A stretch of DNA of 64,000 nucleotides, from positions 1-64,000 of the forward strand of contig JAQWUU010000004.1 in the NCBI GenBank assembly GCA_029241985.1. Direction: 5' to 3'. Numbering within the stretch: position 1 is the stretch's first letter; the number at the start of each line of letters is the position of its first letter. Shown here in pieces: positions 44,063 to 51,921 of the stretch. Position numbers and translations under genes: made by a program. The notes beneath the pieces are model-generated. The model was not told the DNA's origin. It did not search any database and worked only from the letters and a program-made list of their open reading frames with translations. This DNA is from Aquiluna sp. Lineage in GTDB: Bacteria; Actinomycetota; Actinomycetes; Actinomycetales; Microbacteriaceae.

Positions 44063-45439
44063 TTCTGATTCGTACCAAGCTTCGATTTCATTAGGTTCTC
44101 TTGGGATCATCGCGCTCAGGTTTTCTGAGCCTGTTTTTGTAACCAGCACGTTGTCTTCAATCCGGACTCCAATTCCTCGGTACGCCTCGGGAACAGTCAG
44201 GTCGTTCTGGTGGAAGTAGAGTCCCGGTTCGATGGTGAAGACCATTCCGGCCTCCAAAGTGCCGTCCTGGTACATTTCGCGCCTTGCCTGAGCACAGTCA
44301 TGAACATCCAGCCCGAGGTGATGACTGGTTCCGTGAACCATGTATCTGCGGTGGTGCTGGTTTTCACTTTCAAGGGCTTCTTTGGCTGTGACCGGCAGAA
44401 TCCCGAGTTCCTCAACCTTTTTGGCGATGACCGCAATCGCAGCGTTATGAATGTCGCGGAACTTGATCCCGGGCTTCACGACGGCAAATGCTGCATCTGA
44501 AGCCTCAAGGACTGCGTTATAAACCCAAAGCTGTTCCTTAGAAAATTTGCCGCTAACTGGAATCGTTCTGGTGATATCAGCTGTGTAAAGAGAGTCAACT
44601 TCTGCGCCGGCATCAACAAGAATTGCATCTCCGGGTTTGACCTCGCCATCGTTTTTCGTCCAGTGCAGAATGCAGGCGTGCGCTCCACTTGCCGCGATTG
44701 TCTCGTAGCCAAGCTCATAACCCAATTGTCTGGCAGTGCTGTAAAAGGCAGTTTCAACAACTCTTTCGCCGCGATGTTGTCTCGAGGCTTCAGGTAGGGA
44801 CTTGACGACCTGGGAAAAACCGTTGGCTGTTATTTCAATCGCCTTTTTCATTTCGCTAATTTCGTAATCGTCCTTCACAAACCGAAGTGAAGACAGTGCG
44901 ATCATGAGCTCTTCGTCTTGGATGTCCAGAACTGCACTCCAGGTTTTCTTGTCGGCCTTGAATTCTTTGATGTCCTTGGTTTTTATTCCAAGTTGCGTCT
45001 CAACGTCTTCTAGCGTTGGCCGCGGGCCAACCCAGAATTCGCCGATGGCAGGATTGGCAAAAAACTCGTCCGTGTTCTTGCCAGCCGTTGGAAGCAAGTA
45101 GACGGTTGAATGAGCCTGGCCCGAAGAAGAGTCAATTACCAGGATTGACCCGGGAACGGTCGATGATCCCCAGCCAGTCATGTGAGTAAATGCAGTGTCT
45201 GGGCGGTAACGATAGTCACTGTCATTCGATCGGACTTTCGGTGCACCTGACTCCAACACAATCTGTTTTTCAGGGAAAGCATCCGCAATGGCTTGCCTGC
45301 GCTTGGCTGCAAAGTCTGCCACTTGCCAACGCGTGATAGCCGGGCCCTCAATCTCTGCCCACTCCGAGGAGATGAATTCCAAGAACTTTTTAGAGTGTGG
45401 GGTGCGAGAACGGTTCGTGGGCTGAGATTTCTTTGACAT
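44042..45439 (-). CDS. pepP: Xaa-Pro aminopeptidase (M24B, aminopeptidase P)
   Basis: This is a 465-residue metalloaminopeptidase. The aminopeptidase-P N-terminal domain covers residues about 35-180. The pita-bread domain has two metal-binding Asp in VDAGAEVDSLYTADITRT, His in GTSHHLGLDVHD, and Glu in FTIEPGLYF and IRIED-type GVRIEDNVLV. It removes N-terminal residues before proline in the cytoplasm. The ATG at 45439 gives the standard start (MSKKSQPTNRS). The gap to the divergent PHP gene is only 17 bases. Confidence 0.94.
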   Translation of the reverse strand: MSKKSQPTNRSRTPHSKKFLEFISSEWAEIEGPAITRWQVADFAAKRRQAIADAFPEKQIVLESGAPKVRSNDSDYRYRPDTAFTHMTGWGSSTVPGSILVIDSSSGQAHSTVYLLPTAGKNTDEFFANPAIGEFWVGPRPTLEDVETQLGIKTKDIKEFKADKKTWSAVLDIQDEELMIALSSLRFVKDDYEISEMKKAIEITANGFSQVVKSLPEASRQHRGERVVETAFYSTARQLGYELGYETIAASGAHACILHWTKNDGEVKPGDAILVDAGAEVDSLYTADITRTIPVSGKFSKEQLWVYNAVLEASDAAFAVVKPGIKFRDIHNAAIAVIAKKVEELGILPVTAKEALESENQHHRRYMVHGTSHHLGLDVHDCAQARREMYQDGTLEAGMVFTIEPGLYFHQNDLTVPEAYRGIGVRIEDNVLVTKTGSENLSAMIPREPNEIEAWYESELLGGAG

Positions 45440-45444
45440 GCGAC

Positions 45445-45450
45445 TATTCT
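45445..45450 (+). promoter_or_regulatory. Predicted -10 box of leaderless PHP-gene transcript
   Basis: TATTCT ends six bases before the GTG at 45457, within the 17-bp gap to the divergent pepP gene. It fixes the start of the PHP protein just before its metal-binding DLHAHS motif. Confidence 0.5.
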
Positions 45451-45456
45451 GCTCCT

Positions 45457-46326
45457 GTGATAGACCTACACGCTCATAGTAATAACTCGGACGGCAAAGA
45501 CTCACCAACGGAGTTGGTTGAAAATGCAGCTAAGGCCAATGTGAGTGTGCTGGCAATTACCGACCACGACACCACCGCAGGCTGGGAAGAAGCAATTACG
45601 GCTGGCTCGCGCTTTGGAGTCAGAATCATCCCGGGAATCGAAGTTTCTACGCGTCAGTTTGTTGGAAATCATCGCTCGATAAGTGTTCACATTTTGGCCT
45701 ATTTACCGGACCCTGCGAATTCTGCCTTGGTGGCAGAGCTAGAAAAAACTCGTAATTCCAGAATCAACCGGGCCAAGAAAATGGCTGAGCTTCTGGCCGT
45801 GGATTATCCGATTACCTGGGAATTGGTTCTTGCTGAACTCCCTGAAGGCTCCACGATAGGTAGGCCAGCAATTGCAGACGCTCTGGTAACGGCTGGAATT
45901 GTTCCGAACCGCTCGGATGCCTTCACTTCAATTCTTCATTCGCAGTCAAAGTATTACGTGTCGGATCACTCGGTGTCGACGGTGGAGGCTATCGGCTTGG
46001 TTAGATCCGCTGGCGGAGTTTCAGTTATCGCACATCCATTGATTGACTTCCCACCGGGACAAGCCCTACAGGACCTCCCGGCCGAGTTTTTTTCCGAGCT
46101 GATTTCTGCGGGACTCAATGGAATCGAGATTGACCACCGTGCCGTGCCAGCCCGAGCAAAACCTTGGCTTCGGCAGTTGGCGCTGAAACACGATTTGGTA
46201 ATTACCGGTTCGAGCGATTACCACGGTGTTGACGGCAAAGAAAACAGACTCGGAGAGAACAGCACCTCAGAGCAGATGCTTCAGCGAATTTTAGATCAGG
46301 CTACTGGCTTCGAGCCGCCCTTATAG
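45457..46326 (+). CDS. PHP-domain phosphoesterase (RNase AM/TrpH-like)
   Basis: This is a 289-residue protein with the complete polymerase-and-histidinol-phosphatase metal site: DLHAHSNNSDGKDSP at residues 3-17, AITDHDTTAGW at about 38-48, the central RPAIADAL, VIAHP near 191, and GSSDYHG near 252-258. Family members such as E. coli RNase AM degrade short or 5'-end RNA oligonucleotides. GTG start. The 3' end overlaps the DEAD helicase gene by 31 bases in convergent orientation. Confidence 0.92.
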   Translation: MIDLHAHSNNSDGKDSPTELVENAAKANVSVLAITDHDTTAGWEEAITAGSRFGVRIIPGIEVSTRQFVGNHRSISVHILAYLPDPANSALVAELEKTRNSRINRAKKMAELLAVDYPITWELVLAELPEGSTIGRPAIADALVTAGIVPNRSDAFTSILHSQSKYYVSDHSVSTVEAIGLVRSAGGVSVIAHPLIDFPPGQALQDLPAEFFSELISAGLNGIEIDHRAVPARAKPWLRQLALKHDLVITGSSDYHGVDGKENRLGENSTSEQMLQRILDQATGFEPPL

Positions 46327-47669
46327 TTCCTGCTTCGACTGCGGTCACGATTTCTCGGTGGAGTTGACTCACGAGCTGAATCAGACTTTGCGGACGGCTT
46401 TGATCCTTGCCTGTTGCCGCTTCTCGAAGAGTCTTTCGGCGGGTGGCTGGAAGATTTCTCCCTGGCTGCCGGTGCTCGTCCGATTCGACCCTTTGTCCCA
46501 GGAGTAATTCCCAGCTGCTCGAAGAGGTGCTCGGAGTTTGAATACGTTTCGGTCGGCTCTGGTACTCCAAGGTCTAGTTCTCGGTTGATGTGGACCCAGC
46601 GAGCCAAGTCGTTCCAGTCGACAAAGGTGATTGCTACGCCGAGTTTGCCGGCACGACCGGTTCTTCCAATTCGGTGGAGGTAAGCCTTCTCGTCTTCTGG
46701 CACCGAATAGTTGATCACGTGAGTCACATCGTCAACATCGATTCCTCGTGCCGCCACTTCAGTCGCAACGAGAATCTCTTTTCTTCCATCTCTAAAGGCA
46801 GCCATGGATTTCTCCCTGGCCTCCTGTGACATATCTCCGTGAAGTGGAGCGGCATTGAAACCGCGGTCGATTAGTTCTTCCGCAAGCTTGCCTGAGGTTC
46901 GCTTTGTCCTTACAAAGATCACTGTCTTGCCGCGACCCTCAGCCTGAAGAATTCTTCCGACCACCTCATCCTTATCAAGTGCGTGAGCTCGGTAAACGAA
47001 CTGCTTGATGTCGGCTTTGGTTTTACCCTCGTCAGGATCGCTAACACGAATGTGAATAGGTCTGTTCTGGTATCGGCGAGCAAGGCTCAAGATTTGAGAG
47101 GGCATTGTTGCCGAGAAGAGCATGGTTTGACGCTGCGGGGGAGTTAGTGAAAACAACTTTTCCACGTCTGGAAGAAAACCGAGGTCCAACATCTCATCGG
47201 CCTCATCCAGCACCATAAAGGTCACCTTGGATAGGTCCATAAGCTTCTGTTTGGCCAAATCAAGCAATCTTCCCGGTGTTCCAACTACGATCTGGGCCCC
47301 ACCTTCGAGGGCAGCCACCTGACCCTCATAGGCCTTTCCGCCGTAGATCGCCACAACCGTGGTGGGGCGATTAGAGGTAGCCATCATCAGGTCTTCAGAT
47401 ACTTGAAGTGCCAGCTCCCTTGTCGGCACAACGACAAGTGCCTGGACTCCCTTTGAGGGGTTTTCTCCAAGTGCTTGAATCAAAGGAAGTCCGAAACCCA
47501 AAGTTTTTCCGGTACCAGTTTTCGCTTGCCCTATGACGTCCGTGCCGGCAAGAGCTACTGGAATAGCTTGCTCTTGAATTGGGAATGGGCTTGTGATGCC
47601 CTTGGTGTCCAGGGCTTCACAGATGTCCGCATCAATACCCAGTGATTTGAAAGTCAAAAAAATCTCCAT
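46296..47669 (-). CDS. DEAD-box RNA helicase (RhlE/CshA type)
   Basis: This is a 457-residue SF2 helicase with all motifs: Q-motif region FPIQEQAIPVAL, Walker A AKTGTGKT (about residues 48-55), PTRELALQV, Walker B VLDEADEML, SATMP, and HRIGRTGRAGK. Residues about 375-457 form a low-complexity basic Ser/Arg/Gly tail (RNRDRSRSRNYKGG) suited to RNA binding. It may help ribosome assembly or mRNA decay in the cold. AGGG lies before the ATG. The divergent MiaE-like gene is the usual actinobacterial neighbour. Confidence 0.94.
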   Translation of the reverse strand: MEIFLTFKSLGIDADICEALDTKGITSPFPIQEQAIPVALAGTDVIGQAKTGTGKTLGFGLPLIQALGENPSKGVQALVVVPTRELALQVSEDLMMATSNRPTTVVAIYGGKAYEGQVAALEGGAQIVVGTPGRLLDLAKQKLMDLSKVTFMVLDEADEMLDLGFLPDVEKLFSLTPPQRQTMLFSATMPSQILSLARRYQNRPIHIRVSDPDEGKTKADIKQFVYRAHALDKDEVVGRILQAEGRGKTVIFVRTKRTSGKLAEELIDRGFNAAPLHGDMSQEAREKSMAAFRDGRKEILVATEVAARGIDVDDVTHVINYSVPEDEKAYLHRIGRTGRAGKLGVAITFVDWNDLARWVHINRELDLGVPEPTETYSNSEHLFEQLGITPGTKGRIGRAPAAREKSSSHPPKDSSRSGNRQGSKPSAKSDSARESTPPRNRDRSRSRNYKGGSKPVA

Positions 47670-47705
47670 TTGTTTTTGCCCTAGGTGTTCTACACCGCAG
47701 GCAGA

Positions 47706-47711
47706 TAAGCT
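47706..47711 (+). promoter_or_regulatory. Predicted -10 box of leaderless MiaE-like gene
   Basis: TAAGCT ends exactly six bases before the GTG at 47718, with no ribosome-binding site between. Confidence 0.45.
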
Positions 47712-47717
47712 TGCAAG

Positions 47718-48476
47718 GTGCTGGATTGGTTACGCAGAATACGCAAGGTGTCGCAGAAGCTTACGCTTCCTTCTCGAGATGCCACTGCTGGTCGCAGTCA
47801 AATCCAACTCAATCCTGCCAAGCTTACTCCTTCATCGGAAATACAGCTGGCTTATCTTGTTGAGCTGGGCGGGGTCATTTCAGACCTATGCGACCAGGAT
47901 TCCCAGAAAGCACCACTGCCTGAGCAGGCAAAAAAGCAGGCGAGTATCGCAGCAGATTATCGAGACCGCTCCAAGCAACTGGACGCTTTGCTAATCCGGT
48001 CAGGTGAGCACCAAATGGAATTACAGTCGGACATGAGAGAGCGCCTGGATCAATTGGTGATTCGGACCGAGGGAGCCGATTGGCACGAAGACCTCATGCG
48101 AATCTATGTCGTTTTTGGAATACTTCAAGATTCGGCTCAAAGAGTATCGAAGGGAATGCCTCCGGCAAAAAAGCTCAGGGCTGAGCAGCTTTTGGATTCC
48201 AGGAAATTGCAGGAGTTTTGCTCTAATGAATTAGCCGCAGGAATCGCAGCCGATTCTGACTTGGCTCCACGGCTGGCGATGTTTGGTCGAATGGTCGTCG
48301 GGGACGCCCTGCTGGAAATAAGAGACTCGGTTAGTTTTGAGAAAATTCTTCCTTCGCCAACATCAACCGACCGGATTTCTCTTGCACGAGAACAATTCAA
48401 GCTTCTCGAACCTTTTACTTCGGAGCTGATTGCTCAGCACACGGTTCGAATGGACCTATTGGGTCTTACCGCGTAG
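47718..48476 (+). CDS. Ferritin-like fold protein (MiaE_2 type)
   Basis: This 252-residue, largely helical protein resembles the actinobacterial ferritin-like family annotated MiaE-like, which sits beside the DEAD helicase gene. Helices run from about residue 42 onward (IQLAYLVELGGVISDLCDQD, then EHQMELQSDMRERLDQLV and DWHEDLMRIYVVFGILQD), with Glu and His residues that could bind a di-iron site. tRNA hydroxylation is only a family-name suggestion. The start is GTG. The 3' end overlaps the convergent membrane-protein gene by 21 bases. Confidence 0.8.
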   Translation: MLDWLRRIRKVSQKLTLPSRDATAGRSQIQLNPAKLTPSSEIQLAYLVELGGVISDLCDQDSQKAPLPEQAKKQASIAADYRDRSKQLDALLIRSGEHQMELQSDMRERLDQLVIRTEGADWHEDLMRIYVVFGILQDSAQRVSKGMPPAKKLRAEQLLDSRKLQEFCSNELAAGIAADSDLAPRLAMFGRMVVGDALLEIRDSVSFEKILPSPTSTDRISLAREQFKLLEPFTSELIAQHTVRMDLLGLTA

Positions 48477-48758
48477 TCGAATGGCGGCGAGTTCGGCGGC
48501 TTCTGCTTGTTCTCGCTTGGCAACCAAGATTTTTGTTCCAAAAAGACCAGCTGCTGGCATGGCCAGCATCACGATGAACCAAATCCAAACACTCGAGTAG
48601 CTAAAACCAAGCCAGGTGAGCACTAGCCAGAGCGCGCTTCCGATAACAATAGAAATACTCACTGGCACAAATTTGCCGTAGTGGTCCGACTTGTCTAGGA
48701 CAAACGTGCCGACCAAGCCCAAGATTGCCGCGTAGGCGAGGATGATAAGAAGTTCCAT
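48456..48758 (-). CDS. Small three-helix membrane protein, unknown function
   Basis: This 100-residue protein has three hydrophobic helices, about residues 3-21, 30-52 and 55-79, and a charged C-terminal tail with Lys/Arg/Glu (AKREQAEAAELAAIRLRGK). I do not recognise a family. It starts on the last base of the DUF3107 gene, so the two are probably co-transcribed and translationally coupled. Confidence 0.8.
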   Translation of the reverse strand: MELLIILAYAAILGLVGTFVLDKSDHYGKFVPVSISIVIGSALWLVLTWLGFSYSSVWIWFIVMLAMPAAGLFGTKILVAKREQAEAAELAAIRLRGKTQ

Positions 48759-48982
48759 TAGGCCAAGAACCCTACTCGTCGAGCTTCTTCCGCTCCAATT
48801 TCAACATAGGCGATTGAGGAGGTGGGCACCAAAATGGTGGTTCCTTTATCGTCTGTGAGCTCAAGAACCGCTTCTTTAGCCTCGATTGCCCTGGTGACCT
48901 TCGCGCTCAAGTCCTTGGCGCTGAGGCCCGACTGAAAGCTAATGTCGCGTGCATTTTCTCTGATACCAATTCTGACGTCCAT
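48758..48982 (-). CDS. DUF3107-family small protein
   Basis: This 74-residue actinobacterial family protein begins MDVRIGIRENARDISF and contains IAYVEIGAEEARRVGF at the C-terminus, both family landmarks. Function is unknown. AAGGAG five bases before ATG 48982 decides the start against a GTG at 48988 that lies inside the ribosome-binding site. It is divergent from the adnA gene. Confidence 0.92.
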   Translation of the reverse strand: MDVRIGIRENARDISFQSGLSAKDLSAKVTRAIEAKEAVLELTDDKGTTILVPTSSIAYVEIGAEEARRVGFLA

Positions 48983-49035
48983 AAACACTCCTTAGTAAAT
49001 AAGGTTACGGCAAGAAAAATGTCTTGAGGTCCAAA

Positions 49036-49041
49036 TAGATT
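49036..49041 (+). promoter_or_regulatory. Predicted -10 box of leaderless adnA transcript
   Basis: TAGATT ends six bases before the GTG at 49048. No Shine-Dalgarno lies between. Confidence 0.45.
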
Positions 49042-49047
49042 GTCAGG

Positions 49048-51921
49048 GTGGGAAAACCTGACCAAGAGAAAACTGTTGCCGCGATTGTTGAACAACAAGA
49101 TGCGTTGATTCTTGGTGCTCCCGGCAGTGGCAAATCTTCAGTCCTCAGGGCGGTTGTTAATCGCCTTGAGAGTCAGGGCCGGAGTCCCGAGGATATTATT
49201 GTGGCGGTTCCAACGAGACTCGCCGCCACAACTCTGCGCGATGAGCTGGCCGTTCAATCAACTCTCGTCGCACTGTCGCCGCGGGCAAGGTCAATCACGT
49301 CTTTGGCGTTTGAGGTTCTGAAAACATGCCGCCCTGAAATTCAATTGATTTCCGGTGCTGGGCAGCAAGCGTTGATTTCCGAATTGGTGGCTCAGGCGCA
49401 AAGTGAAAAGGCAACCTCCGCCTGGGGTTTCGATTCAATGACAGTCAGTCTCGCTGGTTTCCATAATGAGCTGCGAGACCTGTTCGCAGTCCTGACCGAG
49501 AATGATTTGGACATTGATGCGCTGTCTGACCTGCAAACACGATGGCCGACAGGCAAGTGGCAGGTCGCCCTAGATCTTTTGCCGAAATACCTTGAGAGGC
49601 TCTCCTCGGCTAACCAACTTGACCCATCTCAGCTAATCATTCAAGCCGCCCAAGCACTCAAAAACTACCCAGCACCAGCAATCGTGATTGTGGACGATGC
49701 GCAAGATCTATCTGCTGGAGGTATCCGGTTCCTCTTAAAGCTTGCGGAACACTCGAAACTGGTTGTTTTTGGCGACCCAGATTCGGCGTCTCTTGGCTTC
49801 AGGGCCTCAGGTGGGTTTGTTGCCAGCCTGAGAGCTGCTCGGGCTGGAGTGCAAGAGCATTGGCTTCGGCCCGGGGAAAGTCAGCCTGAGGAAGTCAGGG
49901 CGCTAATGGCCAGAATCGTTGAGCGAATTCCAACCTCTGAGGCCTTCGCTCATCGGCCCAAGTCCGATCCTCCAAGTGCACTGGAATATGCAGTTTTTGA
50001 TAACCAGATTGCGGAGACGGACTACTTGGCTAGCTCCCTGCGGCAAATAAGAGTCAAGGATTCTGTTCCCTGGGGTCAAATGGCTGTAGTTGCAAGAACC
50101 AGAGTGCAGTTGGAGCAGCTCGCCACATCACTTTCGTCTAGGTCAGTACCGGTGCGAATCTTAGGAGCTCAAGCCGCGTTGAGAGATCAGCCAGCCGCGA
50201 GGTCCGTGCTTGATTTTGCAAGCTTGGTTTACGGTGCTCCTTCGATCGCGCAGATTCTTGAGCTCTTGAGCTCAAGGCTCATCGGCCTAAATGTCATTCA
50301 GCAGCGCCGGCTTTTTAGACAGCTTGCGATGCTAGAGGATTTTCAAGATTTGACCAGAACTCAGATGCTTGAAGGTCTCTTTGTTTCAACTATTGACTTT
50401 GATTCTCGTGAGGTCAGGACACTCAACAGGGCGATCGACTTAGTTCATAAACTAAGGTCCTCTGCTGAAATGGGCGCCTACGAGTTCGTTAGTGAAGTTT
50501 GGTCACTAGCCAATCAAAAAGAGCTACTTGTCTTATCGAAAGGTGTCACCGAGGTTGCCCTTGCTGCCAATCGCGACCTCGATGCTCTTCTGGAGCTGTC
50601 TGCTGCTGCAAGCCGTTTTGACCAGAAGCATGGCCTTGGGGCAAAAGAATTCATTTCAGACCAATTGCGCGCTGCTGTACCCGAGGATTCACTGGCTCAA
50701 ATCGGGCTGCGCGATCGAGTCGTGCTGGCGACTGCAGCCCAGCTAAGTGGGAAGTCTTATCAGGTCGTCGCAATACCAAGGCTGCAAGAGGGCATTTGGC
50801 CAAACCTCCGTCCGAGAAACTCTCTTCTTTCAGCCGCCAGCCTCCAGAGCTATTTACAGGGAAGATCTGAGAACCCGACAGAGGCAACGCGTTCCGAACT
50901 GGCCGATGAGCTGCGACTTTTTTATAAGAGCATCGGTGTCACGCGAGCTAAGTTGCTATTGTCCGCCATTGAAACCAGCGAAGAACAGCCGTCGCAGTTC
51001 CTTCAAATTGCCAAAGTAATGCCGGCGGTCAAGACGGTTGATATTGACTTCGACCCGAGGCGCTTAGTTGGGACGCTTAGAAAAAAACTTTTGGAGGGTG
51101 ATGCCAACGCGGCGCCAATGCTTGCGGCGCTCGCCCTGGCAGGGACTCCAGGTGCCCATCCGCGGAATTGGCAGGGTGTTTTGCCGATTTCAACAGCGGA
51201 GCCGGTGGTGGCTGAAAATGAGCAATTGAGGCTGAGTGCATCGCGACTTGAGGCATTTGAAAAATGCCCATTGCACTGGTTCATCAATAACTTTGGTGGC
51301 GATGGAAGCAGTTTCGAAGCGTCCGTTGGCACACTGCTCCATTCAGCAATGGAACTGGCGGCTGGCCCCGAATCTTTGGCTAGCTATGTCGAGTCAAATT
51401 GGCACACTCTGAAGTTTGAGACCGACTGGCTTTCCCTAGCCGCAAAGCGTAAGGCCATGAAAATGGTTAGCTTCATGGCCGAGTACCTGTCCAACTCCGG
51501 CCCACTTGTTGAGAGCGAACAGGGCTTTGAGGTCAAGCTCGGCAAATTGGTAGTAGCAGGCAAAATCGACAGGGTGGAGCGAACCTCAGCCGGACTCATC
51601 GCGGCGGACTTGAAAACAGGCAAGTCCCCAAGTTTGAAAGAAGCAGCAGAGCACAGGCAATTGGCTCTTTACCAGCTGGGTCTTCGCGGGGAATATGAGG
51701 AAAATGTCGTGGGTGGTCGAATAATTTCGGTCGGATCGGGTTCGTTGAAAGTGCTAGAGCAACCTGAACTTAAAGGTGAGTTCGAAACAGAAATTCTCGA
51801 CCTTCTAGCCCGCGCCGAGAATGAAATTGGCCAGGGTCAGTTCGTCGCCAGCATTTCAGATCACTGCAATGCAGATGCAAATTGCCAGATGCTTCTTGCC
51901 AGGCAGGTGACCAATGACTAA
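49048..51921 (+). CDS. adnA: AdnA-like helicase-nuclease subunit
   Basis: This is a 957-residue protein with a UvrD-like N-terminal part and a C-terminal PD-(D/E)XK nuclease. The P-loop GAPGSGKSS is intact (residues 23-31), but motif II reads VDDAQD instead of DExQ-type DEYQD, and motif III reads GDPDSASLGF without the usual Gln, so this motor may be weak or dead. The nuclease residues are intact (GKIDRVE, AADLKTGK, HRQLALYQLG at about 840-885). One cysteine lies at ECF-type FEKCPLHW and two near the C-terminus, a partial Fe-S pattern. It overlaps adnB by 8 bases; the pair resects double-strand breaks as in mycobacterial AdnAB. Confidence 0.9.
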   Translation: MGKPDQEKTVAAIVEQQDALILGAPGSGKSSVLRAVVNRLESQGRSPEDIIVAVPTRLAATTLRDELAVQSTLVALSPRARSITSLAFEVLKTCRPEIQLISGAGQQALISELVAQAQSEKATSAWGFDSMTVSLAGFHNELRDLFAVLTENDLDIDALSDLQTRWPTGKWQVALDLLPKYLERLSSANQLDPSQLIIQAAQALKNYPAPAIVIVDDAQDLSAGGIRFLLKLAEHSKLVVFGDPDSASLGFRASGGFVASLRAARAGVQEHWLRPGESQPEEVRALMARIVERIPTSEAFAHRPKSDPPSALEYAVFDNQIAETDYLASSLRQIRVKDSVPWGQMAVVARTRVQLEQLATSLSSRSVPVRILGAQAALRDQPAARSVLDFASLVYGAPSIAQILELLSSRLIGLNVIQQRRLFRQLAMLEDFQDLTRTQMLEGLFVSTIDFDSREVRTLNRAIDLVHKLRSSAEMGAYEFVSEVWSLANQKELLVLSKGVTEVALAANRDLDALLELSAAASRFDQKHGLGAKEFISDQLRAAVPEDSLAQIGLRDRVVLATAAQLSGKSYQVVAIPRLQEGIWPNLRPRNSLLSAASLQSYLQGRSENPTEATRSELADELRLFYKSIGVTRAKLLLSAIETSEEQPSQFLQIAKVMPAVKTVDIDFDPRRLVGTLRKKLLEGDANAAPMLAALALAGTPGAHPRNWQGVLPISTAEPVVAENEQLRLSASRLEAFEKCPLHWFINNFGGDGSSFEASVGTLLHSAMELAAGPESLASYVESNWHTLKFETDWLSLAAKRKAMKMVSFMAEYLSNSGPLVESEQGFEVKLGKLVVAGKIDRVERTSAGLIAADLKTGKSPSLKEAAEHRQLALYQLGLRGEYEENVVGGRIISVGSGSLKVLEQPELKGEFETEILDLLARAENEIGQGQFVASISDHCNADANCQMLLARQVTND

